Shown here: positions 22,141 to 34,964 of the stretch, in pieces
Layout: each line of letters starts with the position of its first letter
Position numbering within the stretch: the stretch's first letter is position 1
Origin: Nematostella vectensis
Taxonomy: Eukaryota; Cnidaria; Anthozoa; Actiniaria; Edwardsiidae
Direction of reading: 5' to 3'
DNA: 64,000 nt
NCBI RefSeq assembly: GCF_932526225.1
Contig: NC_064042.1
Span: 7,247,540-7,311,539, forward strand
Position numbers and translations under genes: made by a program
The notes under the pieces: generated by a model
Database searches by the model: none
Told to the model about the DNA's origin: nothing
Seen by the model: the letters and a program-made list of their open reading frames with translations, nothing else

Positions 22141-23418
22141 TCCATATCACGCAGGACAATTTTATTTGCCAACCTGGCAATTATATTCTCTACTTAAGGG
22201 TTTTCCAGTAGAAGTAATATATAGATTTAGGCACTGCCTAAAAGCGGAGCCAGCATAAACACCTTTTGTGTTGACTGATCAAAGGTATTATTGGGGGATC
22301 TAGGATCCTGCTCTCTACTGAGATTTATTTATTGTACCAACCAAATGGATCCAGGCCTTATTCAATAATTTAAATTATTCAGTACATCAAAGTTAACAAA
22401 CACAATTCCTGGTGTGGATATGGCTGTCAAAGTTGTCAAGAGTCTAATGGTAAATTCTTATGTCCCATCATAGAAGTTCCATTATGAATATCTTTTTTTA
22501 ATCAAAACAATACTCCCACAAGCTTTGCCCTTGTGCAGAAAATGTCATGGATGTAACAGCATGCCAAAGATTCAAAACAATATATTTAGACTGTTTAGAT
22601 GCCATACTGTGATTTTTATGTATTGATTCAGTGGCGATTCTCTCCTTCATTGGACCGAATATTCAGAAAAATGTCTGGAAATTAAAATCCAAAAATATAT
22701 CTCCTTTCATGCATTACATATTGGTGCACCCCACTTTACCTAGTGGCCTTGTTGTTGGTGGCCTACTCCCAAATGAATGCAATGAAGAAAAAACAGATTG
22801 AAAATGCTAACTTCTAATTTCAAACCAAACACTTTCATTGATCTATGTTTGGGGTAGAGAGGAATCAAAGAATATGAATTGACTAAAAAATAATCGACGG
22901 GAGAGGAGATATAAAGTGAATTGACTCAACTTGAAAGGTTTGGTGAAAAAAATATAACAGTAATGAAAATAATTTGATTGAGCATTTCTTGACATTTCCC
23001 CTTTCCCATTATCTTAACCCTTTCACCACCACAGGCCTCTAAAGAGGCCATGTCTATGCTATCCAAGCTATGTGAACAGAATTCTATTATTGAAAAAGAA
23101 CAAGGTTGTTGCTAGTGTTATAAAGTTTTAGTATCTTGCCCTAAAAACCCTTCCCCTTAATAAAAGTTCCATTAATGTACATTTGTAAAGCTACATTCTG
23201 ACAAGATTTGTTCTTGCGAAGAACAATGGATGAAACAGGATTTCAAAGATGGAATAGTGTCAGACACAATTTTAGATAAGATGCAATGCTGAAGATTTTA
23301 ATGTACCATTTAAAGTGGTGATTTTCCATCCCCATGGGAATTAATATCTACAAATATATATCCAGTAATGCATTATATTTTGGTGTTTTGAGAAACCCTG
23401 GATCTAACTATTCCAATG
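22141..23418. other. A-B spacer, degenerate copy of the unit's left end
   Basis: No gene is seen. The stretch 22800-23000 resembles 100-300 (and 23520-23720) in a diverged form, with phrases such as TTTCTAATTTCAAA, GGTAGAGGGG and CCCCTTTCCCATTATCTT shared. An older tandem repeat of a few hundred bp therefore precedes unit B. Confidence 0.5.
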
Positions 23419-25911
23419 AAATAAATCTAAACATCTAAAATAAATGTAATGAGCAAGAGACTTGGAAAGAAAGTCCTAAAAAGAAAATATAAAGTGAAAG
23501 TTATTAAAGAAAATTTCTAATTTCAAAATCAAATCTGTTCATTAATTTATTTTTGGTGTAGAGGGGAAATAGTAAAGAGCATCAATTGCATAAAAATAGT
23601 CAACAGGGAGAAGAAAAAGGAAGAAATATGACTCTTCCTTAAATGTTTGAAAAGAAAATATAATAACAATAATGTAATAATTATATTTTTTTTAAATATC
23701 CCCTTTCCCATTATCTTTAGGTTGATAGAAAACTGTTTTCTTTACAGATTTATTATTTAAAAAGCAAAAGTTTGTTTTTAGTTTTATATTATATAAGTAT
23801 CTTGTTCTAAAAAAAACCTATGAGTGTGTACTGCTGAATCACATAGTAATGAACTAGTCATTTGCACCCCTTCCCTTATGGTCCCGCAGAAGTCAGGGGT
23901 TAATGTGGGGTTTTAGACCACTTTTTGACCAGAATATGTCAAGAGGGGTGGTGGTATTGACTGTTTTTGACTCTTAACTTGGAAACAGGCTTTTATTAAA
24001 GTTTAATCCCCCACCCTTCCCTGGGACCATGGGTGTGGGGGTATCAAATGACTAGTGAATAAGAACATCCTACTGTTCTCTTCAAGACATGATTTTTAAT
24101 TCTCATGTCTTCCAGTCTTTAGCATTCATCTTGGCCCTCAGGTAGTTCCTGGTTCATAAAAGAGTGAAAACAATTATTTATTATTTCTTTCAAAACAATC
24201 TTTTTATCAAGCCATTTATAATCTAACTAATTTTCCACAACTATTTGAAAAAAAATAAACACATGAGATGCAAGATGCAGACAATACAATACATATTGAA
24301 AATAGGGTTTTTTTTATCCTCGGTAAGGAAAATTTCTCTTGTAAGTTGAAAAAGCTGCTGTGTCTTCTAAGGATATGTATCTTCTTAGGACTAAGAGCAC
24401 AGGATATAAAGACAAGAACGGTCTTCTTTAGCAGTATTTGACAAATGCAACACGATATTGGTTAGCCTTTATGAAATATCTCAACACAATCAATCTGCCC
24501 TGAAGAAGTCTTATTAAAGACGAATTCCAGTTTTTGTTGCACGTATTTTATTCAACAAAATCAAGAATATAGATAAAACAAAGAATGTCAAAACAAAACC
24601 TGTTATGCTCAAATAATTTGATTACTAAGTTAAGTACTCGCATTCTCAAAGCATACAAAAAGGACAACAAAAAGCCTAATAACTGTCATATCCTCAATAG
24701 ACAATACAAATCGTCGTCCGAAACTCACCTTGCATTGTTCTTTTTTTTGTTTTTTTTGTCGCTTTCTTGATGTTCTGTTCGCTTTTAAATGTGAACTGTT
24801 ACTTGCTTAAATTTACTAGCTAAAACCAGATAAATCTTGACGTGAATGAATGTTAGTAGATCTCCTCTAGTTGACTTTATCCTTAAGTCAAAATTTGAGG
24901 CAAAATAAATAATTATCGCATAATCGACAAGAACTTTTTCCCTTGCTCCGTGATTGTATTTAGTCGCCATTTCGGGGCCGAGTGGGGCCTGGGAGTCGCG
25001 CGGCTGACTGACTGGCTGGCTGGCTGGCGAGTGACACCACAGGGTACCCGCGCGATGACCAAAAAAACCAAGTCGCATACCTATACCATATTTCTATGCC
25101 TATGGGGCTACGCGCGCGGCCTGCGGCCGCGCTTAGCTCCGCTATTAGCTCCGCTAATAACAACAAAAAACCTCTCCAGGCTCGAGAAGTTTGAAATAGT
25201 CTCTTGAGAAGTTTTAGCGGAGTAAATTGCCGGATGTTTTGGGCTCTTGGACGTTTCGTTAGACGAAATGGGTTATTACTTAAAAGCTAGAATTTGTATT
25301 TTTTTAAATATCCACAAAGTAAGATGATTAATAGTTTGTTTATGCTTAATTGATGATATTTTTTTAATCGGATCTCTTAGTATGCTTCTTATATTCTCTA
25401 CTAACTGTATTTAAGGTTTTCCAGTAAAAGTAATAACAACAAAAAACCTCTCCAGGCTCAGTAGTTCCGTGTTTTTGCGGCGAAATCAATTGACTGTTTA
25501 TTTCGGGAAAGGCTGTTCCGAAACAAAGCCATCATCCGAAGTAGACAAGAACAAAAAGAGTGTAATTTGGTAAGAGCAACCAAAGGTGTGCCAAGTGTCC
25601 TTAAGTTGACGATTCCAATTTGACACATTTTAGCTGTGACCAATATTAAAGAGTTTGATCTTAGCACGAAGCATTTTAGATCCGTCTAAAGCATCAAGTG
25701 AGTACATGGTTAGAACATTTCAGCTGATCAATTAACTACTGTACTAAGAATCGGCAAGAATTGACACTGATGCTCAGAATCTTGGGATAGCTTCGTTCAA
25801 AGGCTTTGGTTTTGCTAGGACAAGTTCTGTGTGGGGATAACTTTCTGCAAACTGTAAAAAACGCGACGCGAGAGGTGGCAACAGAAGAGCAACTTTGTTC
25901 ATCCCGTTCTT
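23419..25911. other. Gene-free flank, copy B of 1-2493
   Basis: Same content as the left end of unit A, with the GC-rich island at about 24970-25160 and GPCR-upstream homology from about 25552. No coding exon is supported. Confidence 0.55.
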
Positions 25912-26260
25912 ATGTCAGGAATGGAAGTTAATAACACTACTAGCTTCGGCACAGGTCGTGTCTGTTCTGGTTATTTGATAACACCATCAGGGATTGTAGT
26001 CGAGGATCAATTATATCCGAACATTTACATCAGCGTTTTACCTTACACGTTACTACACATTTGATTTTGTTTATTGGCGTTGCTTTATACAATCGATCGA
26101 AACCGGAAACCCATTTCCTCCACTAGTCCCGATTGAGCTCTCACTTACTGGTTTCATCTTTCTGTGTCTCACCGCGAGTCTGAATCCTATTCTGTATTTC
26201 TGGAGGTTCACTGAGGTTCGGGCTGCAGCGGTCTCTACTCTTAAGTCATTGTTAAGATGT
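25912..26260 (+). pseudogene. GPCR pseudogene, copy B (internally deleted)
   Basis: Copy of the pseudogene at 2494-2842 with the same internal deletion, the same filler bases and the same stop after 50 codons. Shared lesions date the inactivation before the A/B duplication. Confidence 0.88.
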
Positions 26261-28226
26261 TCACAAACATTCACAAACGGAAAGTAATATTTTTTTTCAG
26301 TCCAAATTTCTTTTTATAGTTAGATTAGATATTAATGTGAATATAATATCAAATATAATAAAACTGTGAATAGATTTGCTACGGCCTTTAATGCGAATGG
26401 ATCCTCCCGCCGCAAAACACATGCGCGCAGGCAAACACGGACGATAGCTAAAATATGTAGATCCCGTAAACAATCATCTTTACTAGAACCCTTAAACCAA
26501 CAGGCTGGATTTACAAACCGTTACCTACAAAACCTTAGGACAGTATGACCACTTGAGTTTTTGTCTTAGACAGAAGTCTATGTTGTCAATAGGATTACTA
26601 CGTACATCCACACCTCCCTCTACTAGTGGGCGTTGTTTTGGTCTAGATTGTACGCATGCTTGCATAGAAAATCCTCCGGCAATATCTGAAAACAACTTCT
26701 TACGTTCAATAGTATGTAAAGCAGAGAAGGAAAAGAAATTAGAGGCGTAAAAATAGGGCCGTAGCAAGGGTTTGGGCACTGAGGGCACGTGCCCCAAAAT
26801 ATTTTCAAAAACTATAAGGGAATGACCAGTAGGTGCGTGGTTGTGCCCCCAATATTTTCTTAGTGTTTCTGTATCGTGCCCCCAATAATTTAAGAACTAC
26901 TACGGCTATGGTAAAATGTTTACCCCTGCGCGTGAAAATAAATGGAAGCGAAGAAAACGCAAGCGCGGGTAATTGAGGAAGAACATTTATTCTTCCTTTT
27001 CTGTTCCTATTTCACGTATACCCCTGTGATTTTCGCATGCACGGAAACACTGCAGTCCCAGTCTGATTTTACTTCACCCACTTAACCGGTGGCTGCCAAA
27101 GCTAATAAGGAAGTCCCATATGCCACTCAAAGTGGCTTAGCAAGCTTTCTTTGTCGTACATATTTAATGAAAAAATACTCATAAGAAAGAATAACAAGTC
27201 GATGTACCTGATACGCCTTCGTATCTCGTGCAAGCTAACGCTTTGAAAATCTGTCGCGGGAACCCTCGTGCCGCTAGCAAACTGTACGTAGACAAAGATA
27301 TTGGATTCTCTGTACAAATACGCCAAAGGACCATTACCCTCCCCTCCCCCTCCTTCATCCCCTCTTCACGGGCATCTTGACCTAGGGAAGCAGAAGGACT
27401 GGTAGGTCCACGGCGAGCTAGGGAGAGCTACCTACCTAAGTTTAAATCGGAGTAGGAGCTTGCTGAGTGAGGGTTTTTTATGGGATGGTTTTTATTGAAA
27501 AAAAAGGAAAAGAAGTGAAAATATTATTTATCTATATTTTTCGTTAACACTGAAAAAGATTAATGAAAAAAATACGTTTCCGTCGAGTACCGAACGCACT
27601 GATGAAGAAACCCCCAATAAATTCGCTCTTACCTACTCAATCTCTAATAAACGCTGTGTGAAGAATAACGAGGATTTTAATGAATGATTTATATGAAAAA
27701 CTTTGAAAGTCACAAAGGAACACATATTTTCAATATTAACAGACAGATGGGTACTGTGAAGTTTTGGAGGGATAGATATATTTTAAATATATATAAAAGT
27801 ATAAATTTGAGTAGGGGCTAGTTGAGGTTTTGAGTAAGAAAAAAAATTAGCCATGGCACAAACCATATATAATTTACTAATTTCACTATGGAATAAAAAT
27901 GGAATATCACGAGAGCTAGTGGTTAGAATTCGGTGAATGAAAAGACAAAAAAACGGTACAATGTGCAATGACAAAGATGCTACTACCCAACACCTTTGGA
28001 TATAACAAAAATATATGTATAATCTTGTTTTTTATTGTATATGCCATATCACAACACTGATTGGGGCAAGAAAGGTAAGAAGCATCATCTCTTGAGGTGG
28101 GGATGGAGTGTTTGAAAATTGTTAAATATTTCTTAAACATTTTCTTGGTTCACTGCCCTCAATGTGCTATCACTTAGGGGTAAGTTTATTTTAACACCCA
28201 AAGTGAGCTATATTGTATTAACAATA
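26261..28226. other. Non-coding repeat-derived stretch, copy B
   Basis: Copy of 2843-4808. It includes the C/T-rich stretch near 27336-27368 that corresponds to the left edge of unit C. No gene is supported. Confidence 0.55.
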
Positions 28227-28240
28227 TAATTTAGGTTATA

Positions 28241-28401
28241 AAATGATGGTTGAAGGCTTTCATAGAAAGTGCTCAATACTCGAAAGTAGAGCGGTGTATA
28301 GTGTTGGTTTGAGAAAAATACAAACTACATAGGTTTCCCTACAGGTCTGAAACAGACCTGTAGGGAAACCTATGTAGTTTGTATTTTTCTCAAACCAACA
28401 C
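28241..28401. mobile_element. Palindromic fold-back insertion, copy B (centre deleted)
   Basis: The same insertion as 4823-5034, with the same 14-bp flanking repeat (28227-28240 and 28402-28415). It is 51 bp shorter: the central part of the palindrome is gone, leaving 51-bp arms around a 3-base AAA spacer (28299-28403). Loss at the centre is the classic way long perfect palindromes become stable. Confidence 0.85.
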
Positions 28402-28415
28402 TAATTTAGGTTATA

Positions 28416-31400
28416 TATATTATTTCATTTATGTTAGTGCAAAGTAAATAACAATATCTATTAATGCTATTATATTGTTCAAACATTTATATTTTGTAGT
28501 CTGTAATATCCAGACTTGAAATTATAGCATATACATATCATTAATGGCACTAGAAAGACAACACAAGTCTCTAGATTTCATTGAAAATGTTCCATAAAAT
28601 TAAAATGACATTCAATGAGGGATAAAGTTATTTTAGGAAGAGAACAAACATTATCTAAAGGAAGGACCAAAATACCAACAAATTAGCACAAAAATACCAA
28701 AATAACTTTCATAGTTTTACATATTTTACACTACACATGGCTACTGACATGTGTACCTCTAAAAAAGTTACCAAACCAAAGCAGCAGGCTCAAGCTTTTC
28801 TAGTTGAGTTACTTACTTAAGCTTATACAATATTTTTTTACGAATATTGATGAACGGCATTACTAAAAAGCGGAACCGGCGGAACCAGAATATTTCGTTT
28901 AGTTATAGGGGTAGGGATGTCATACTAGGATCACCATTTATTTCCTTTCTAATCTGAACACATTCCTTTGTGAAATGCTAAGACAACATCACTAAGCGCA
29001 GATGTGCTACGTTATTTCACGCACATTTGACATTCTGTCATATGCAATTTGTATCCATCTGTATCCTTGTTTAGAAGCGCGTCTCTACATCAGGTACAAG
29101 GTTATTTTTAATCCCTAGATTTAATTGTTTTACATACCTTAATCCCTAGATTTAATTGTTTTACATACCTTATTTGCTGTCTCGATTTTAAATTCCTTAT
29201 AACATGTACACTTCGAGTGTTTTAATCAAGCATTGTCATCTCTGACTTTTAGCTGAGGCACTGCTATTACTGTAAGTAAAGTCCATTTTCTCAGAATATA
29301 CATGCACTCACTGCTGGATGAAACCTGGGTATAATAAATTTCACCTTCTGTCATCAAAATAGATGTGATTATTACAATACTCATAATCAATCACTCATAT
29401 TTGTTGTATATCCAGTGCGGTCATGAATATTGGGGGTATGCCATTGTCTTTATTTACAGGCTGAAATTATATGGCTTTCAAAATTATTTCAGGAAGAGGG
29501 GGTAACATGTCCCGTCACCCCCTGCTATGGTGCTGTATAATTCCACTTTCTGGTAAATTTGACATTATTGCAGTATTCTAGAGAAAGGATTACCTTCTAT
29601 ATTTTCACATTGTTGTCTTTTTGATATGGATATGGTTGTTAGCATGATGTACACAGGCACGTACCCAGGATTGGCTGTGGGGGGATGTGCAGTCATAGGT
29701 ATATTTAAAAAGGATAAGAATTTGCCCATTTTTTGTGGCCGAAGGGGGGTGAGCATACATTCTGTGCACCCTCCTGTGTACTTGCCTGATACACATGCAA
29801 GAGAAAACTCGAGTGAAGCATATGAGAATTTCTCAGTTTGCAGCACTGGTCAACACCTTAGTACCAAGTGACACATCTTGGGGCTTCTCCTGATGGAATT
29901 ATTATGATCCTGTCTGGTAAAAGATGATGATGGTGATATAAAACTCAGCTTCTTATTGTAGAGATGAGTTTTGTGATGTTGTTGGAACAAAACAATATTT
30001 TCATAATGCAATAATCTGTAAGAACATTATTGTTCTTTAGACTAATATTTTTTTTAACAAACTGCATATTACCATGACAAGCATGTTTATAAAGCAAAAC
30101 ATCAAGGCACTTAAATTGACATCAAATGTTATTAATGTTATTCCAAAACACCTATTCAATTTGTCCATTATCAACATAGAATTTAAGCCCTTTATTATCT
30201 GTTATTATATTAAGAAAAGAGCTGTATACTGGCCATGTTGTATATAGAGATTAGAAATTAGATATAGTTGATGAGCATCAAGAAACCATATGACTTACAT
30301 ATGTGTGTGTCTAAGACTTGTCTGTTGGGACAACAGACCCTGTAAGATTTGTACAGGGCACAACAAATAATGGCTGTGACTCCAGATCCAAATGCAAGTC
30401 AAAAATGAAATCCATGGGCAGTGTTGGTCTTGGTATATCCCTTTGAGGCCACTCAATGAGAAATTGCATTTTTTTATGCATCAAATCCAAGCCTCATATG
30501 CTAAATTCAGTTTACTGTGACACAAGTTTAAACAAAGTTGCATAGGGACAAGTAATATTAGCTGCAAACAGGTACATAGCCAGGATTTTGGGTGTTGGGG
30601 GGGGGGGGGGGGTGTCTATTAATTAAGTGTAAACAATTTCTCTTGGCTAAGGCTTCCTAGCTCCCAGTATTTCTCAAGTTTATCCCAATCTCAAGGGTCT
30701 TTTCTCTCAAGGGAAAAGAGTCTCCGACTTTTCTGTTCGGATAAAGTGAAGAGAACTCTTATCACAATTCACTATTCTGAGTTCCCATTGGACAAAATGT
30801 CATTACCAGTCATGTCTGTCTGGAAGGATACCTCTGTTACCATGGAGGAAGCCCATGTTCTGTCAAAGTGAGTGTATTTCAATGTATGAGTCAATTACAA
30901 AAACGTGATCATTTCGGTATATAAAAGGGAAATAAACAACCTTTACTTTCTTCGACATCATGTTCAACGCCCGATATGTTTGTAGTCTCATTCTGACTAT
31001 AAAAAATACAATTTGTTGCGGGATTTAAACTCGCTGTACTGATGACATTCTACCGGCAAAAGAGAAATAAAGGGAGACTTAAACACACTATTACAAGGTT
31101 TATAGTTTTATTAATCGCGAAAAAGTAAGTTTTTCACTAAAACATAGTTATCTTAAACCCCCCCCCCCCCCCCCCCACATTCTTTTATAAACTATTGAAA
31201 GTAGCCTTGGGCTACGTGTGACAAAACGGGATTTTAATATTTACAGCGTAATTACACATTTCAGAATTACTTACAACACCAAAGACGACATTGGGATGAT
31301 TTTCATACCTTTCAAAAACGAATTACTAGAAACTCTTGCGATTTTCGACTCGGCTCCTTTTCATTTAGAGAGACGAATTTCGCAGCTTTTCACGCCATTG

Positions 31401-31612
31401 TTCTGTAAATTATTTCGCCTTTTAGTAAAAATTTCCGCAGAACCCTGAAGAAACCTTCCCTCTTTTGAATAGATCGATTTGTACACTCGAAAACAGCGCA
31501 AATATATGACATTTTAACAGGTGCACGGCACTTGTACGAAATGTAGAACAACCATCTTTGCGTGTCTGTTTTGACCACCACTTCAACTTTGGCATATCTA
31601 ATGTGGCGGATG
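28416..31612. other. Intergenic stretch, copy B of 5049-8241
   Basis: No gene is supported. It holds the 31-bp tandem repeat (about 29108-29169), the element end at about 28870-29090, the small inverted-repeat element at 29654-29788, and poly-G (about 30598-30612) and poly-C (about 31158-31176) tracts. Confidence 0.5.
29654..29788. mobile_element. Small inverted-repeat element, copy B
   Basis: Duplicate of 6287-6421 carried within unit B; imperfect CAGGCA...TGCCTG ends. Confidence 0.5.
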
Positions 31613-31776
31613 TGACGTCATTTGCAACCCAAGAATACTGTCTAGCTTGCGCGCGCGTACACTTTATATATTCGGCGATGCTTCGAAGCTCGCGCTAGAA
31701 ACAAAAAGGATCATGGGAATTTATTGATGGATTATTCCAAACAGCCTCTGGTGGTATTTTATAATATGTGACGTCA
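31613..31776. promoter_or_regulatory. Paired CRE-like sites, copy B
   Basis: TGACGTCA at 31613-31620 and 31769-31776, upstream of the start at 31997. The third site is degenerate (TGATGTCA), as in copy A. Confidence 0.4.
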
Positions 31777-31996
31777 CATAAGAAACTACTCAGTTTCGTT
31801 TTGTATGGGTGTGGTAATTAATAATATGTTATTAATTAGGGGAAACGTATTTTTCAACTTTGGTGAAAGCTCGAAGAGAGCTCGAGGATGATTACGTACT
31901 GTCTGATGTCATAATCAGCATTCCCCCAAACTGATCTAAACGTTCATGAAAGCGAAACGATAAACAAGTATTCATGGAGCGTACCAAGTTTTCAAA

Positions 31997-34317
31997 ATGA
32001 TAGAGTTTTTTAAGGACCACCCCGTTCTCACCGGGCTAGCAGTCTGCACAGCAGGAGCCGCAGCGTTCTGCTATTGCAGAAGTAAATCGAGTGTCGAGGT
32101 ACGTAGCGTCGTTTTGTGAGAAAAAGTGCGTGCGGTGGCGTGTTGGTGTCAATGTACAGCATGGTGTTTCTTTAACACTTCTATTTCCTTATTATTATTT
32201 GTTTTGTTGTCATTTTCTAGAGTGATGGTCAAGGAAAAGAGACCAAAGAAGAAGTACCCGTCGCGGTACAAGACGCTGTCGAAGATGTCTCCGGTGAGTC
32301 CCGCCCTTTCGGTTTTATAATTATTTTTAGTATATTTCCCAATTTGATAAAAGAGCTTCTTTTTCAACGTTCTACAAAAAAAAAAAAATTCTAAATGCAT
32401 TTAGTTTCTAAATCTTCGTTTGATCAAGATGTCTTTTGTATTAGCGTGTTTTCCAGCCGACCTTTTGCAAGCGGAGAAGTCTTCACAATGTCGAGAATTG
32501 CTTGTTTATCAAGGTATGTGGCTGACTTAATTTTACAAAAAATTGATGGATAATATGTTAAGTCTTGACATTCCGTAGCATGTATCTTTTTTGAGTAGCT
32601 CAAGTCAATTTGTGAATATTTAGCTAAGAAGAACATACGCCATTCTGTTCCATACGCCTTTTGCAAAATTCCGATAGTACTCGGATAAATGTTATTTAGC
32701 AAATAGATCTCATTTTTTGGAAAAGTACGCAACTTGTTGCGTGACTGTTATTCATGACATGCTGTAACGTCATCTGTGCATCTTTCAGAGGACAGACGCG
32801 CAAAAAATAAAATCTATTTGTTTTATACAACAATTAAAATATTATCTTACATTATAATCTAGTGTATGCGTGTGCCCGTGCTGACGCCAAGCGTGCGAGT
32901 GTCTTATAACACATGGACCCTAGACCAATCAGAGCGTGAGATTTACTATTGTCGTTGTACAGATTCCAGTAATGTTTCCTAACGGATGTGCTATGGTTGC
33001 TATTATTGTCCTTTCTCTATTCTTATAATCTTTATAACCACTAAGTGATGATGCTTAACTGTTTTCTCGATTCTGTAGCCCGTTCTTGGGAGCTTTTGCT
33101 GCCCAGCTACAAGCAAGTGTTCCCGGAGCTCCACCCCCGGAACCTGCTTAAGATCTTCATCAAGCCACGACTGCTGATGCCAAGTTAGTGCAATAATGAT
33201 TATACACTAAATTAATTTAAAACATTTAGCCATCGACTGATAAGGCCTTACTAAAATGATATACAGATACTTACTAAACTTATTAATACATCATCATTTC
33301 GCGTCAGACTAAATCAATTTTTTTATTTTTCTTTGTCTCTTTAGTTGTAGTCTTTCCCGTGGCTGCTCCAAGGCAAGCAATCGTTGTCTTTGAGTGTCCC
33401 GCTCCCACCGTCGTGCTGGGGGATATCCTGTACCTGATGTCAGCGGTTACCTTCGCCGCTCTTATATGCTTTGTTATCAACTTCGTCATGAAGATGCATA
33501 TCCAGTCGAAGGTCAAATCCCTTCAGGTGAGCGTTTATTAAAGTGTGAAGATTCAAGAACCACACCTCTACACCAACACGACGGGCAAAATAGCATCTCC
33601 AGTTTTATTGTTATACTTGCATTCTTTTTTTTATAATTCTCCCATTAAAGCTGTTAGATTTCGGGGAATCATTCTGGCAACTGTAATTATTGTTATGTTT
33701 ATACTTTCAGACGATTTGTATGGATATAAAACAAGTGTACTTTTCTATTTTCATTGAAAGAGTGACCCATCGATCACCTTTAGTCTTTGGATTAGGTGCG
33801 CTAAACAAAACCATTTCCTATTTGTACAACATGAAAACGATGCCTCGAAAACGTTTTGAGACGTATTCACAGTTGCGTTTATTGCTCTTATCGTTATCAG
33901 GGAGGTCGTCTTGCCAGCATCACCGAGGTGCACCAGATCCAAGAGAAGACTGGTGCTTGTCCATCTATTGCGTCGACAGACCACCGAGAGAGTGATGCTC
34001 CCGTAACCACCGAGGTGAACGTCCAGCCGTCCTCATCCGTAAAGTCGATTGTGACTGCATCCTCTACAGGACTCAAGGAGCTCCGCCCTTTTGATCTGCG
34101 TGCATCATGGGACACACAAAGCCTCGAGAGCCTAGCAGCTTGTGCATCGCGCCAGGGGCGTCAGGTCACACTCCATCCGCATCTCAACAAAAAGTGGGAA
34201 AATGGAAATGGAACACCATTTTTCTTAGAAATTGTGTCACTAAATACTTTGTGCCTCTTACATCGACTGTTTTGTGTAGGGGAGTATGGGGTGTTTCAGG
34301 AGCTCATTGGAAAGTGA
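31997..34317 (+). CDS. Truncated two-TM membrane protein gene, copy B
   Basis: Same five-exon structure as copy A: 31997-32098, 32221-32293, 33079-33183, 33345-33526 and 33901-34317, again 292 residues with the same novel tail after the breakpoint at 34179. The start of exon 5 differs: its acceptor and first codons (TTATCGTTATCAG|GGAGGTCGTCTT) match the start of exon 6 in copy C, not exon 5 of A or C. This suggests a gene-conversion patch. No stop or frameshift is seen. The shared breakpoint shows the truncation predates the A/B duplication. Function unknown; it may act as a short membrane protein or be a relic. Confidence 0.68.
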
Positions 34318-34964
34318 GAATTAATGAAGGCTAAGTATGTTTTTTTTTCAATTTTCATTAGCAGCATATACAACCATATTAAACAATACATGTTATCTAT
34401 ATACCATAAGTTACTCATGTATAACAAGAACTTTTTCACGCGAAAACAACCTAAAAAATTGTGGTGTGTATTATACATGAAACTTTTTGTTTGAGAGGTA
34501 AAAAACATGCATAATATAATTAAAACAATAGAAAGCTCTAGGGAATTAACGCCCACAAATAAGTTAGTCAAGTTATTTAAACTCCACGGGGCATTGTTTT
34601 GACATATACCAAATCTAAATCAATGAAAATGTCTGGAATGTGCCGTGAAGGACATAGGCAAGAAAGAAGTCTACTTGTTATCAGGGAGCATATTATAAAT
34701 AAGTGCATATAATACAGGAGTAAATACAGTACATATGAGATTTTATACATTATATCAAGACAGAGAAGCTTTTCATTTACATCTAAAAACCACAATTATT
34801 TCTATAAGATGTATGTACACTGTAAAGGTATAAATACTGCTTATAAAGGTGGGACTGTAAAAAGTGTCTGCTCAACAGAGGTATATAAATGACTATATAT
34901 TGCTATATAAATGACTGGCAAAAAATCAGGGTTTTAGACTTTCAGTCTGGCGGTTCCATTATAC

